Shown: piece after piece, positions 24,669-37,900 of the stretch
Position numbering within the stretch: the stretch's first letter is position 1
How the letters are laid out: each line of letters begins with the position of its first letter
NCBI GenBank assembly: GCA_021186555.1
Contig: JAJKFL010000031.1
Location: 18,506,487-18,570,486, forward strand
Source: Reticulitermes speratus
Lineage: Eukaryota > Arthropoda > Insecta > Blattodea > Rhinotermitidae
DNA: 64,000 nt
Direction of reading: 5' to 3'
Notes under the pieces: generated by a model
Seen by the model: the letters and a program-made list of their open reading frames with translations, nothing else
What the model was told of the DNA's origin: nothing
Databases searched by the model: none
Translations under genes and position numbers: made by a program

Positions 24669-25112
24669 ATCAGTATCTGAGTAAGACTGAAAATTAAGTT
24701 ATTTATCCTCAAATAAGTAACAAGGAACCAATGTATCTTCTGGAGACCATACAACAAAAACACCATTACAGTCACTTTAGATATGACAAAACAGCAATAT
24801 CTGCTGTCACAAAAAAACAGAAAAAATAACAGCAAACTGTTTTGTGGGAAGTGGGGGGGGGGAATGCAGTGTATCAACAGTATTAGCATGCAGTTACTTG
24901 CTTCAGACATGATCACATAATATATGAAGCATTTAACAGTTCATTGCTTTCATCACAGTTACAACTAATTATTCAATGGAGACTTCTAAAGACCCAATAA
25001 AACAATACAAATACAACCAATTACTCCAAAGGTGAAAAAAATAAATCCTTAGTACCTCTACAGAGGTAACACTGCTGAATATTTTGTTGTTCTCGTTTAG
25101 TTACAAAAAATT
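24669..25112. other. Intergenic, nothing recognised
   Basis: AT-rich sequence right of the mariner, with a short G run near 24853. No gene. Confidence 0.6.
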
Positions 25113-25320
25113 ACTGTAGGGCAATAAAATGACATCTGATTCTGCCATTAACTGAATCAATAGTAAAAATCAGATATTACTCATTAGAAAACAAGACAAC
25201 AGGAGTTGAATCTTTTACTGTAGGGCAATAAAATGACATCTGATTCTGCCATTAACTGAATCAATAGTAAAAATCAGATATTACTCATTAGAAAACAAGA
25301 CAACAGGAGTTGAATCTTTT
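25113..25320. repeat. Perfect 104-bp tandem duplication
   Basis: Two adjacent copies, 25113-25216 and 25217-25320, appear identical. Both start actgtagggcaataaaatga and end with ggagttgaatctttt. The unit is not a recognised element. It is either a very recent tandem duplication or an assembly duplication. Confidence 0.93.
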
Positions 25321-25559
25321 CATGCAAGTTAAAATGATAGTAGTTACTTGCTAATAGCTTTTGAGCCACTAAAAGAATTAAAAAAAATTACACTTTGAAA
25401 AAGAAAACTAATTACACGTAACCTACGTAACAGATTACGTAACTACGTAACATGATTAAACAGCAGCACTAATATCATACATTCTTGGCAAGAAGACAGA
25501 GAAGAATGAATAAAAGACAGGTGTATGATGTATACGCATGTAAATATGGTATTTATATG

Positions 25560-26040
25560 AGGTTTATTCAGATGAAACCTGTTTAGGGACTGTCATGGGT
25601 GATGGAATTGAGGCTGTTCAAAAGAGTCTGTGTGGGTATTGAGGCTGGCATTTTATTGACACACCAGCTGATAGACTCCCTCTGCACAGAAGTCCCTGGG
25701 CTGCTGCTGAAGCCACTGCGACCTAATTATTCAACCTGACTCTACAGCCCCCCCCCCCCCCAAGTGCCTTCTTGATGCAGCCAAACACAGGGAAGTCACA
25801 TGGTGAAGGTTCTAGCTGTATGAGGGATGATCCCTCATTTTCCAGTGCATGATGCAGAATTTCCTGGACTGTGTGGGACCACATGGGGATCCTGCAATAT
25901 TATAACACCCCTTGTGAGTATGCCAACCCTTTCTCTTGATAGCAGTATCACAATCTTGGTGGGTTTCAAAATAGTAATGTGTGCTGAATGATAATGTCAA
26001 GGTCCTTGAATGCTGAAGTGCTAAAGGTCTGTACATACAT
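25560..26040 (-). pseudogene. Mariner-type transposase relic
   Basis: On the minus strand at about 25830-25750 an open segment reads LEPSPCDFPVFGCIKKALGG, like the third catalytic D region of mariner transposases (SPCDF...FGxIKKALGG). Downstream, across frame changes and stops, fragments such as RFRLNN and GVY-QLV echo the family C-terminus. A C run at 25747-25761 coincides with one frame loss. No terminal repeats were found. Old and inactive; the family call is tentative. Confidence 0.45.
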
Positions 26041-26259
26041 GCTGCACCACACTGGTGCAGTGGTTCCAGCAGCAGCCTAGGGGGTGGACCAATCAGACGG
26101 TGTCAACAGGATGCCTGCCTGAATACCAATTGGATTTATTTTCAATTGCTTCTACTCTTCCACCCAGAACAATATCTGTAGAAGTGTCCCCACAACCCTC
26201 ATGTATTCCACACAGAAGCCTTTTGTGCCACAAGAAAAGGGGGCCTGAATAACATTTTA

Positions 26260-27766
26260 TATATCACAGCTATTTAGGGGGTGTAAATACATCTGAATTC
26301 CCAAATACTTCAATCCCCTAAAAGTCCATCATATTTTCTTTCCCTTTGACCTTCACACATTACAGGACAATAATTTTTGTGCTTACAAGCTGCCTGTAAC
26401 TGCTGCAATACAACAGTCCTACCAATAGACTACACATATTTTTATAATACACAAAAAATAATGTTATAAATTCTGGCCATGTGACTCACTCCATAGTTTA
26501 AAGCAGGTTGAAACTACAACCTTGAATAAAGTACGTGTACTGCTCTTCACCATGGTTCTATCACTGAAATAACTTACTTTCCATATAACTAAACAGGTAT
26601 ATAATGTGGAAACAGTGTGTTTCTTGAATATAATTGCTTCTAACGAGCAATCTTGGATGCAGTTTTCACATACTATAATGAAGGGAATCATCAATTTTTG
26701 TTTTTATGAATGAACAATTGTGGTAAAATTAAAATTAAATTAAAGGGTAAGGGTCAACTTTCCAAAATGTCGTTCACATTACTACAAAATTATCAAACTT
26801 CTAAAATTGCATATGCCAGCCTTTTTAAAGCCATGTTCCAAAATACAGCTTGAAAATTCCTGCATACTGAGACTTTTTCAGTCTCACCCACATCTCTGTA
26901 TGTAAATTAAATTAACATTTTTTAGTTATTTATTTACAATTATCTATTGAAGTATTTCACCGAAGCAAAAGTTTGTGTACCTGGACATTTTTTGGCATGC
27001 CACTTCAGAAACACATGCATATGCTAATCTGCCTTCTGTATGCGTGCCCGCACACATGCGCGCGCGTGTGTGTGTACACATTTTTAGTGTTCATGTGAGA
27101 TGACTGCTTATAAAGAAATGTAAATGTAATGAACCATTATAACTATACACTGACCTGATAAAATGTTAAAAGCAAATACAGTTCATGTAGAACAGTACTT
27201 GGTTGTAAAATATTTTAATACACGAATTGCTGTCATCATGTATTGGAAGCAGCATATTATTCTCATCACTCTGTTCAATGTCGTTGCTTAGAATGTACAA
27301 TACTAGCTGCTTATTTTATAAAAGAATCAACAAAATTAAATTACACTTTCTTCCGTGAATGGGGTCTAAGGCATGAACTTAGTGTGTTATTATCAAACAG
27401 CTACAATATTTACTTACTCAATAAGGAACACGGAGGAGGCCATACCACCAAAAACATTTGAAAGTGATGGAGGGCATGATCTGTATAAAAGTTCTTTGAC
27501 AACAGAATAAGTTATGAAAGAAAGCCAACACTTCATAAAGTACCTTTCTCAGTGCAGTACCTTAAATTTAAGGTTTTTGTCCAGCCCCAAGTATTATCCA
27601 TTCATCAGATCTTATATAAGAACGGACATTTGTAGAAATGAAGGACACTATGCTCATTACCGAATGCCAATTACAATAACCCTTTCAACCCCTAACAAAG
27701 CGTAGACCAACTGCCCAACACCCCAGGTGAAGCAAAGCTCGGAAGAGCTTGCTGCACATCAAGAGG
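26260..27766 (-). other. Region downstream of BICRA: probable 3' UTR and flank
   Basis: It begins just after the BICRA stop. On the minus strand an AATAAA (26934-26929) lies about 830 bp after the stop and could be a poly(A) signal, but this is a guess. A CA/GC-alternating tract lies near 27040-27075. No gene seen. Confidence 0.35.
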
Positions 27767-28901
27767 TCAGGATGTCAGTATACTTCTCACCGCCTCATCT
27801 AAGGCTGAGTCAGTATTCCCATCGGCACTGTCCTCATGGTGATTCACAACCTGCTGATCTACTGTTTTATATGACGCACTGTTACGTTTATGCCTCGTTC
27901 TTACTACTTCACTAGCATTAGCACTGCACTGTTTGGAGGACGTGGCAGCAGAGTCTGTTCGCTCTGTGGGTAGATATTGCCTTGTATCCTCACAGTCTAA
28001 ACCTTCATCCACATCCACTTCAGATGAAGGCATAGTGGCATTTGGACGAATATCGAAACCATCTTCTGACCGCTGAAGATTGAGAATGCTGTTTATGGCA
28101 CACTGTACTTGCGCATTTATATCATCATCCTCATCATCCATATGTTCATTGTGCTGAGGTGAGTAGCAATGTTTGTGCCGTTTCTTTCTGTGTCCAACTG
28201 ATGTAATTCCATCTACATATGTATCACAGAATTCCTTTCTTTTCTCCCCCACACCATCCTCCCCACACTGAGTTCTGTTCACTTCTGCCTCCTCTGTCCC
28301 TCCCCCCTCATCTCTGGGACCACATGCCCCACATCTTGCCTTTGTTCCTGGAGACCCTGTTGGAGTAAGCTTTTGCATATCATCAATATATCACCTTGTG
28401 GTTGCACTTTTCTTTCCGCCTCTTCATGTTTCAGGTCCAAGGTGATGGGCTCGGTATCTGCCTTAACATCAACTGCAGTGTGGAGATGTACATGTTCATC
28501 TGCTGCTTGCAAAGGTGTTTCTGGCTCCTCTTCTACTTTTAGAGTAGGTGTGATCGTTGGTCTCCCAGCACTTCCAGCAGCTGAAATATTATTAGGACCA
28601 CAGTACACTCCTAGTTCTTTTTGTATCTCTTCCCACTCATCATAAGCTTGATGCAGATCTTTGTTACTGGCAGGACTATCAACACGTTCTCGCTTCACAA
28701 CGGTGAATTTCTTGTCCTCCTCTAGCTCACGTTTGATGGATTCATTCTTCATAACATCCCGTACCACTACGCGCACTTCTCTTAGTCCTTCTCCAGGTGT
28801 TCCACCAGAAGGTGGCAACCCTGATTCTGTCTTGATAATTGGCAAGCCTCCTGGTGGAGATGGGGATGATGTTTGCTGTTCAGCTGGCACCACCGGCTCT
28901 T
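27767..28901 (-). CDS. BICRA: BICRA last exon, with apparent 1-base deletion
   Basis: The acceptor is tttcacag at 28902. The first part encodes EEPVVPAEQQTSSPSPPGGL, KRELEEDKKFTVVKRERVDS and AYDEWEEIQKELGVY. The frame then breaks around 28373 (…QGDIL | DDMQKLTPTG…), and a second frame continues through acidic HMDDEDDDINAQVQCAINSI to ALDEAVRSILTS and the stop. One extra G at the break joins the frames and makes the exon length fit (1136 = 2 + 378 codons). Both frames are coding-like up to the break and not beyond it. Confidence 0.88.
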
Positions 28902-31900
28902 CTGTGAAACCAAACACAGAATCCAAAAGTAAAAAAACAACAGGAGAGTTTAATGTACGAAGTCACTATTTCCTGTTGCAGGAAAACTCAACTGTTCATT
29001 CTAGTATCCCATCTCTCTTCTTTCTCTTTTCAGAAACTGGGCCAGTTAGTTACCAACTTTAGTGCTATGAAGACATATTTTTGAAATCCTAACTATTTCA
29101 GCATTCAAACTGTCAACTTAATGGAAATAAGCATCTTTATCAAACATACATCCAAAACCAACATCTGCTGCAGCATGTTTCTCATTTTCTTGAAAAATTA
29201 CATTAAATGCAAAGGCAGTATGCAACCCTACCATGTCCTGAACTGGGTAACTAGACCTCAAAATGTTAAACTACAATTCTGAAATTCTGTGAATGTACTA
29301 TTAAACTTACCATGAATAACAGAACAACAGAAGTTCTGAGTTTGCACTAGACATGACTTCACACCCTATATCACATTCTCTTACATGACTCACCATGTAC
29401 TACCTGATTTGATGAATTTTCAATTGATTTCATGTCCTAACATGTAATAATACACGAAAATTCACAATGGTGATAGCACATCACATCAGAAACTGCCAAC
29501 AGATTATGTAACACAAGCACATATAAACAACACATTCACATATTGCCAAACCCACCAATTAAAAACTATGTTCAGGTGGTGCACAATATGTGTATATTAT
29601 CTGTAACAGTTGTTACTCATCATACTAAAATACAGGGACATTATTTTATCTAACAACTATCAGGTGCCCATTCCTCTCAGCTCATTTATTTTCACAGACC
29701 ACTTAGATGACCACCCACAATCATGGTGAAGAAGCGGCAGGAGGTGATAAACAATAGTTATCAGATACAATATGGACCCTGCACTTTGCATGCACACGTA
29801 CACACACACACAAACACATTTACCATCAAGGCACAAATGTTTAAAAGTAGCCAGAATCTCTCTAGTTCCCTCCCTACAATAATTCAGCATTATTAATTAT
29901 CTGTCACATTTGTACACCAACCCTTTCCAGGACAACAGTGTCTGCTATAGAAGACGCTGATTTCTTGTGTTTTAACATTTAAACTCTGCCATTCCTCTAA
30001 CAAATACTGATACTTTCTTGCTTTGATTCCTCACGTTTTGTCCTAGAATATATCAGCAAGTGTGAGTCCTTTTTCAGTTGCAAGAAACTTGGGAAAAAGT
30101 CATCAATTTTACACGAGTACAGAAAGTAAACAAATTCCATGTTTACCTAATTAAAGCACAAGCAATCACCATATCCTGTGATATATGGATTGTATACCAC
30201 AGGGTCTTCATTCAAATTATGGTTATGCATTTATGGAAATGCTTGGTGTTATTCATGTTATACCACCTGAATCTGGCATAAATATAAGGAGATATCATAA
30301 TGTGGAGCTCTCATGTTAATTCCAAAAACCAAGCTGATGTGTTCAGTTGTTCCAGAAGGAACATCATGCTTCAACAGGAAATGTTTCTAGCAAAACACAG
30401 GTGCTTATTCAATCTGTACTTCGCAGTAATGCTTCCTCTTTACAATAAGCTTGTGATCCATATTTCTTTTCTGCAGGTAAAACAGATGAGATTTTAACTC
30501 ACCTTTTGCCCTGCGCTCTTCTTCTTTCAGGCGTTCCAGTAGGCACTGCTCCTCTGCCACGAACATGCGATCAATCATCACCAGTTCAGAAGTATTCACC
30601 TCATGCTGTCATCAAAAAGAATCAGGAGGATCTTACAAAAACTAAACTTCATATGCTACAGAAATCACATTCTGAATTTACTGTAAAATAAAATGTTTTG
30701 AGAAAATTTGCAAATAGACACATATTACCAGCAGAACACATTACTCATGTTTTATATATGCAGTTCACTTTATAATATAGATTTCTCTCATTTTTGATGT
30801 TGTATTTACCTGGTCTGCATGAATTTCATGTTTCTTGTTGAAACATAACATATTTAATTTCTGCTTTACTTTTTTCACCTTTATACTACCAGGGTGGGTA
30901 TTTAAATTTTATCGCATGGTTTACGAAAAATGTATTAATTTGATGGTTGCCATCCCATTGTGTTTAAATGTCAATATAGATAAATACACAAACTTTCTAA
31001 CAGAACTATTCCAACACAACTACATGTTTCGGTCCACAAAACCAGACCTCGGACTGAGGTCATTTTGTGTGGTGATAGCATGAGGTATACAGAAAATAGG
31101 TGTCCACATCAATAATATGTCTGACATTTAAAAATACAGTCCAGGAAATATTCGGAAGAAAAACAGAAGACAATACAAAATATGGAAAATCAACAACAAG
31201 AGATTATACACCCTGTGTGAATGCAACCTTCACCACACAACCTTATACCAAAAATTAGAAGACTGAAGAAAGAAGAGAAAAAATAGTAGACCTCAACACA
31301 GAGAAAATTTAAACATAGTTATAAATAAATGAAGTGTATACTTAGTATGCATGTTCACTTTCTTTAAGATGTTTTTAATTGACAGCCTGATGATGGTTCT
31401 GCAGTGGACTGAAACATGTAGCTGTGTTGCAATAGAAGTAAATAGTTGTGTTAGATGGAAAGTCTGTGTATTTATCTATATCGAAAAAAAGTACTATTTG
31501 AACAGAAGAAGATAAAATTTGAAATAAATGGCATTTTGTGGAAAACAAAATGGAGATTATGCAGCATGTCTTTAAAAATGCAGTAAATTTCCTGGATGCC
31601 TAAATATATAAAATGAATTTCTAGGGGAGTTTTCTTACATGCATTCATGTATGCAAACACAGGTCTTTAAAAAGATTAATCATTCACACCAAACTCTGAA
31701 CTTCTACAACGTCATGGTCATAGCATTATTATACACACTACAGGGTCATATACTGACTTATTAACTGGAATGGAAATTGCATTTTCATATTTATGGTATT
31801 TTATAAATGTGAATGACATGAATTTCTTACAGGTTATAGCCCTACTTTTGGACTGAAAATTTGGAATGAAACATGAGGCCTGGGGATAAACTTGGTATTT

Positions 31901-34900
31901 ACAACTATAATAATGTCCAGATAATTTAGTATTTTCAGGAAGAGAAATACTGTTTTCTTGTTCTTTTCATAAATGTTCTGTGGTCCAACTAAGACTGATG
32001 TAGGGGCAAATATTTTATCTTGAGAATTATAACAAAGAAACACAAACATTGGTAAAAATCTGCATACATTTTCTTTTGCATGCAAATATCACTATAAACT
32101 GTACAAGTATTAAAGGAGCACCAGCTTCTATATGACAGTTAAAAAAGGATACAACAAAATGAAAAAGTCCTCTGGCCTTGATATTTCTTTGGAAAAAACT
32201 GATATAACTGGCAATATAGCTGAAGAATCAACCATATTTTGTACAGAAGAGCACAGGCAATTCAAATGCCATAAATGTGACATGTGGCCAACATTACGGT
32301 AATGTATTATTTAAATCAAACAACTTACCATGCTTTCCATAAGCAGCAGGTAGCCATATTTATTCACCATTTGTCGGAACTTGTCTAACAGATGTTTAGC
32401 TGTTGCCTCAAAAAACTCATCAGCTTTTTCCAGGTCTTGCTGTGAAAGAAGCTGTTCATTGAATACATGGTAACGTATGAGGCGCTTGCAAGCATCATTT
32501 GTACTCTGAAATGGTGTGCGTGTGTCTGGCATGCATGCTCCACCCTGGTCTGTCTTGAGCTGTTGCTCAATTCTGCAACAAAAGAGATGTGATGAATTAG
32601 TTTCTACCAGTCTCTTCAAGCAAATGCCAGGATATCACCCTGATTATGCCATGGTTTATTCTTTTAATCATGGGTCTCCAACCTTTTATGGCTAAGGGCC
32701 ACATCAGTTATTATGAGCTGGTTCACGGGACCCACGTGGAAAAATAACAATAACTGGTATACCTAACTGCCTAAATTATTGTGCAATTTTTATGGTATAC
32801 ATACAATTTACAAATTTGGCCACAGGCCACATAATACAATCTGGCAGGATGTGGGTTTGAGACCCATGCTTTAAATCCTTTCCAATTTAGCATTCATCAA
32901 TCATCCTACCATGAAAGCTACATAATCTGAGAAACTGACAGCATCATAAATAAGTAAAGGTGCTCAGAAAGTAATGCCTCTGGGCAAGTATCTCACACAA
33001 ACAGTGTGATCTTGACGCAGTACTTGTCCTAACTTGTTCGCTGTTCCTTGAGCTTCAGTTTGCCATGCTGTACAGCTTGGTACCCATAGTGGTTTGCATT
33101 GTATTCAGTTCAAAATGGACATGTCATTCTCAACCATTTCAAAGTGCACCAAACAGCAACCTGTAATTGAGTTTTTGATGCACAAAAATAAAACTCCCAT
33201 TAGAATTCACTGGCAATTATTGGCTTTCTAGGGTGAAGATACTGTAAACATAAGTACTGTGTGTCATTAGGTGAGAAAATCATGGGATAGTAATGCAAAT
33301 TTGGACCTGAATGACCAGCCACCATCTGGAAGGCCAGCCAGTGCAACTCACAATTTGAACAGGCAAAAAGTTGATGAACTTATTCAAGAAAATCGACGAA
33401 TATCCCAGAGAGCCATAGCGGAAAAGTTAAACATTGGTTTAACTAGCGTCAATGACATTATTACATTACTGCAGTTTGGGTTACAAAAAAGTGTGTGCTC
33501 GATGGATGCTGCATCAGCTCATGCCTGAAATGAAGAGAGCAAGACAGGAAGCATGTCAGCAATTACTCATTTATTACAAAACTGAGGGCAATGATTTTCT
33601 GTACAGTACTGTCACAGGGGATGAGAGTTGGATGCATCACTACGAACCGGAACTGACAGGCCAGTCACTTGAATAACATCACCCCACTTCTCCCAGAAAG
33701 AACAGACTCAACTTTCTGCTGGAAAATGCATGCAGTTTTCTGGGACTACAGAGGCATCAGTCACTTGGAGTACATGGCCAAAACCACGAAAATCAATTCC
33801 AAAACTTGTGTGAACACACTAAAGAGGTTGAAAGAGTGAATTGATCGCGTTAGTCGGGAGAAAAAACCGATGTCTCTTCAACATGATAATGTCAGACCCC
33901 ACACTAGTGCAGCTACTTCAGCAGCAATACACAGCATCAGATTTGAAGTTGTTCCACATCCTCCCTACAGCCCAGATTTGGCACCGTCTTGACGTCTGGT
34001 AGTTTGCAGCTCTCAAGAAACATTTCAAAGGAATTCATTTAACATGTGATGAAGAAGCTGAAGCTGCTATGGGAAAATGGTTTCAAGAACAGCCTGAAGA
34101 ATTCCACACTGACAGGTTCGAAAAACTTGTTCAGTGCTGGCAGCACATTGTATCGAACTAGAGGGACACTACGTGAAAATTTGAGGTACAGAAGCACAGT
34201 ACACATTCTGAACTGTATTTTGTTTTGTTTCATTTTGATAACTTGTCTGGATGTAAAGATACAAATATGGAGGCATTACTTTCCAAACACCCTACATACA
34301 TCACAAAAAGAAATATTACCTGTAGGCTTTCAACAAAAAATTACACTACATTACACAATTCTTCCACAATCCATGTCTGTTTGCTATGTGACCAAAATAA
34401 GGAGACATACAGCAGTCCTAAAATTCCAATTTAAAATGCCAGGTGTAACAATACCTTGAGACATGCCATTCCTGGCAGCAGCAGCTGCCTCTGATACCTA
34501 CATGACTGGGTTCCAAGACAATGTTATATTCAAGGCACATTTTAGTGACAGTTCCTGCACAGCTCCATTGCCAGAGGGTGGGTGAGATAAGCAGATTGTA
34601 AGTCACTGATTGCTCTTAGGGAGTCTGTACACAGTAAAATTTGCCCTGATGGAAGGTACCCCACAGCTTTGAACACCTTCTGCAGTAGAAACTGAGTGAA
34701 AAGTGTGCAGTCACAACTTGAAACCCTGTATATTTAGAATATGTACATCATTCTTTTATGTAGAAATGTTAACATGGGATACTATTTACAAAAGTTTTGG
34801 CAACATTTTTTCCATAACCCATACTTTGCAAAAGTATTGCAAATGAACACTCTTTGTTCAACAAAACACATTTCTTACATACTGTCCACCTGTTGTCTAT

Positions 34901-37900
34901 GACTCATAACACATGGCAGCACTCATCTTATGTTCCAGCACTGATAGGATGATGACCATGTAGGTTTCCTACACTCAGGGTATGATTAGAGGTACTGTGT
35001 GTATATGTGTGTGGGAGGGAGGCACAATAAACTGCCTCCTGTATTCATACTTATTTGCTACATGTAGAACTGCACTCACAAGTCACTCCTACTGAAGTTT
35101 GGTCTGATAGGACTTGTTGCCACAGTTGGCCTCTTCCCACTGCCTGTTACAGTCATTCCACCCACCACCACTGGGGTGGATATTCCACTTGGAACTGTTG
35201 CCATAGCTGGAGATGATCTACTGGATGCACTGCCTGAAGGCGACACTGGAGCAACAACAGCTTGGGGCTTTCCACTACTGCCAAGTACCTTTCCCCCAGA
35301 ACAGTTGGCTGACTACAAGATTTGTTGGAGCTAGTAGGAGAGAATGACTGCTGAACCTTATTATTTGTTGTTGCTGCCACAAAAATGGGTTGAACCTAAT
35401 GACGGAAAAAAAGGAAATGAACTTACTTTTATTAAAATGTTCTCTCTTCAGTTTTTCTGCTAAATAAAGCTACACATTGTGACAAACACTGAGAATTAAC
35501 AGTTTCACTATAAGAGTTTACTTGGATTGAAATCCCAATACATAAAATGCCTGGTTTGTGTGGTAAGTCACAACCTGGGACCAAGCAAAGAAAATGAGCT
35601 GACTTGCACAGCCACATGTGATGGTGTCTTCAGCATTCAAAGTTCTGGTTTGACTTTATACTGTGCTTTGGTATAACAAAAGTACTATAAAATTACAGGA
35701 ACTGTGCACTTTAATGAGGCATACCCATATAGTATGCTAGAGCAATATCACTGGCACAGTTGTGTTACATAATTGTTTAAGCAAATGTATATTCAGACAG
35801 CACTGCTTGTCTTTCCCCTGTGAATATTTTTTTATTTGATCATGAATAAAAAGACTTTTATTATGATTTATTTGCCTGTCCATCATTTTTCATGGGCCAA
35901 CACACTCATAAAATCCTAAAATTATGGACTCTTGTAGGGCTGATGATAAATTGTCTGATATAAGCATCCACAAACTGGAAACAACTTAGGACTGTTACAT
36001 ATCTGACAGATACAGATACAAGACATACATTTCATCGATCCACAAATGCACCCATAAGGGGTACTTGGATATGAAACACTTTTGGTATAAGTCTTATTAA
36101 GAATATGGAAGCAGGAAGTAAAGAAATATGACAAAAAACTTCATACTATTCACACTGACAGTCTCACAAACCAAAATTATAGAAACCTCATGCTTAGTGA
36201 TCTTGCACAGTGGAGTCAGTGACAAAAACTCATCATTAAGAATATTTTTCAAAAGTATCTACAGAATTAATGGTTCTTCTAATGGCAAAACACACACCTA
36301 CCAAACAACCAACATAAAAGTCAATTACTCACTGGGTAAAAAGCAGATTTTGATTACCTGAAATTAAAATGATTACCCATGTATACAAATCTTTCCACAA
36401 ATCTATAAATACATGATACCCACTTCCATTAAACTCTATGTGAAAGTACACATTAGTCTTGGTACTATAAAAGAGTCACTGAAACTGGAAGAAGTGACAT
36501 AGAACTTTAGATTTCATATAAAAAATCTGAATTCCAAGTTAGGAGTTCTCCTAAAAAAACAAATAGCAAAACCAGAACACATATAAATTATTTGCATAAC
36601 ATTTCATGAGATATTTTTGGCTTCCACCAAGGAACATAATTACAAACTGCATACTCTCCTATGAAAGCATATATCTGAAGTGAAACAAAGAAATAACATA
36701 AATAATTTGTTGCATAGGCTAAACGTGTTACATCATGCAGATTCAGAACTGCATCTGAACTGCAAACTGAAGTCATAAACTTCACTGCTGAAAACCCAGC
36801 AGAAAACAAACAGAACAAAAACCAATAATGCACACAGAGGTTTCTAACTACAGACAGAGGCCTACTTCACAACATGATTTAAACTGCGATTTCAAGCATT
36901 GTACACAAGTTTCCAAACTTTAAATTGAAGCAATTTATGCTTAACTTCACACCTATTCTTAAGAAACCCATGAATGTAGTCCACAAAACATGTCTGAAAC
37001 CTCCACTCAGTAATGGCAGAGCAAATAAATACTCAACATTATCTAAGGAAAAGTATAAACACTGCTGCTACTCATTAGGAAAAAACCTGATTAACACTTC
37101 ACCACATTTATAAAGCAATAAAATTAAACGACTTGCTACAGTGAACTCAGTGGCCTAACATAAGGTTAACTCCTTGTGTGGGCATTTAGATATGCTCCTG
37201 CCTGACTCTCCCACACAATGTGTTAACCTTTTCACAGTTTTAAAAAAACCAACAAATGCATTTGTTGGTTTTTTAAAATTGTGAATTATCATCAAAATGC
37301 ACAGTGGATATAATGTGAAATGTGTTAACCTATATTCTTCAGGAGATGGATTGGTGGCCTGACGTTTTCTGGCTTAGCATGGACACTTAAACTGCTACCA
37401 AGTAAACACAGATATACCAGCACATGGCATGCTATGCCATTTGCTGATACATTTTAAGAGACCAACATATGGTCTCTTTGGATCAGAAAGGTTCATGGAC
37501 AAATGGGACAATGGTATCTCATTGAATGTACACCCTTTTTTTGTCTGAAAGGGAAAACACTGCCCTGCAGCAGAAATTTAATTGAATAGTGCTTTGGATA
37601 GTAGAAGAAACCTGGTATTTAAAAGTTCATATGCTAAAGGTTAAGTAACACTATGATGAGAAGAACTACTATACACTTGACACAAAATGTGAAACAGCAG
37701 ACACACTTACCTTTCCTGGTGAGAATAGCTGTTGGCCTGGTACTGGCGAAAGTTTGCTTGCACTGGAATTACAGGGACCAGAGGACACAACACCTGGGGA
37801 CAACTTTCCACTGCACCCTGAAGTTGGAACTGACAAGTGAGGAGAACAGGAGGAGGAGGATGATGACGATGATGATGATTCTATACATGGCAGGGCTGTC

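Larger units (their letters stand above)
30875..31679. mobile_element. piggyBac-like MITE interrupted by a foldback element
   Basis: The outer parts 30875-30935 and 31486-31679 match the two uninterrupted copies at 38394-38635 and 58799-59027 (shared blocks include gcatggtttatgaaaa and atggagattatg.ncatgtct). Its right end keeps ttaa (31676-31679); the left end has lost it. The foldback element at about 30936-31485 lies in the middle, so it is the younger insertion. Confidence 0.75.
35396..37710 (-). other. BICRA intron with small repeats
   Basis: A 61-bp MITE (37166-37226) and an 89-bp hairpin insertion (37230-37318) lie here (separate entries). The rest is AT-rich sequence with no gene. 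Confidence 0.6.

Noticed and set aside
28373-28402. A tiny intron joining the two frames of the last BICRA exon
   Set aside because: GT and AG can be placed about 25-30 bp apart, but that is too short to be spliced. A single missing base fits better, as in the two other exons.
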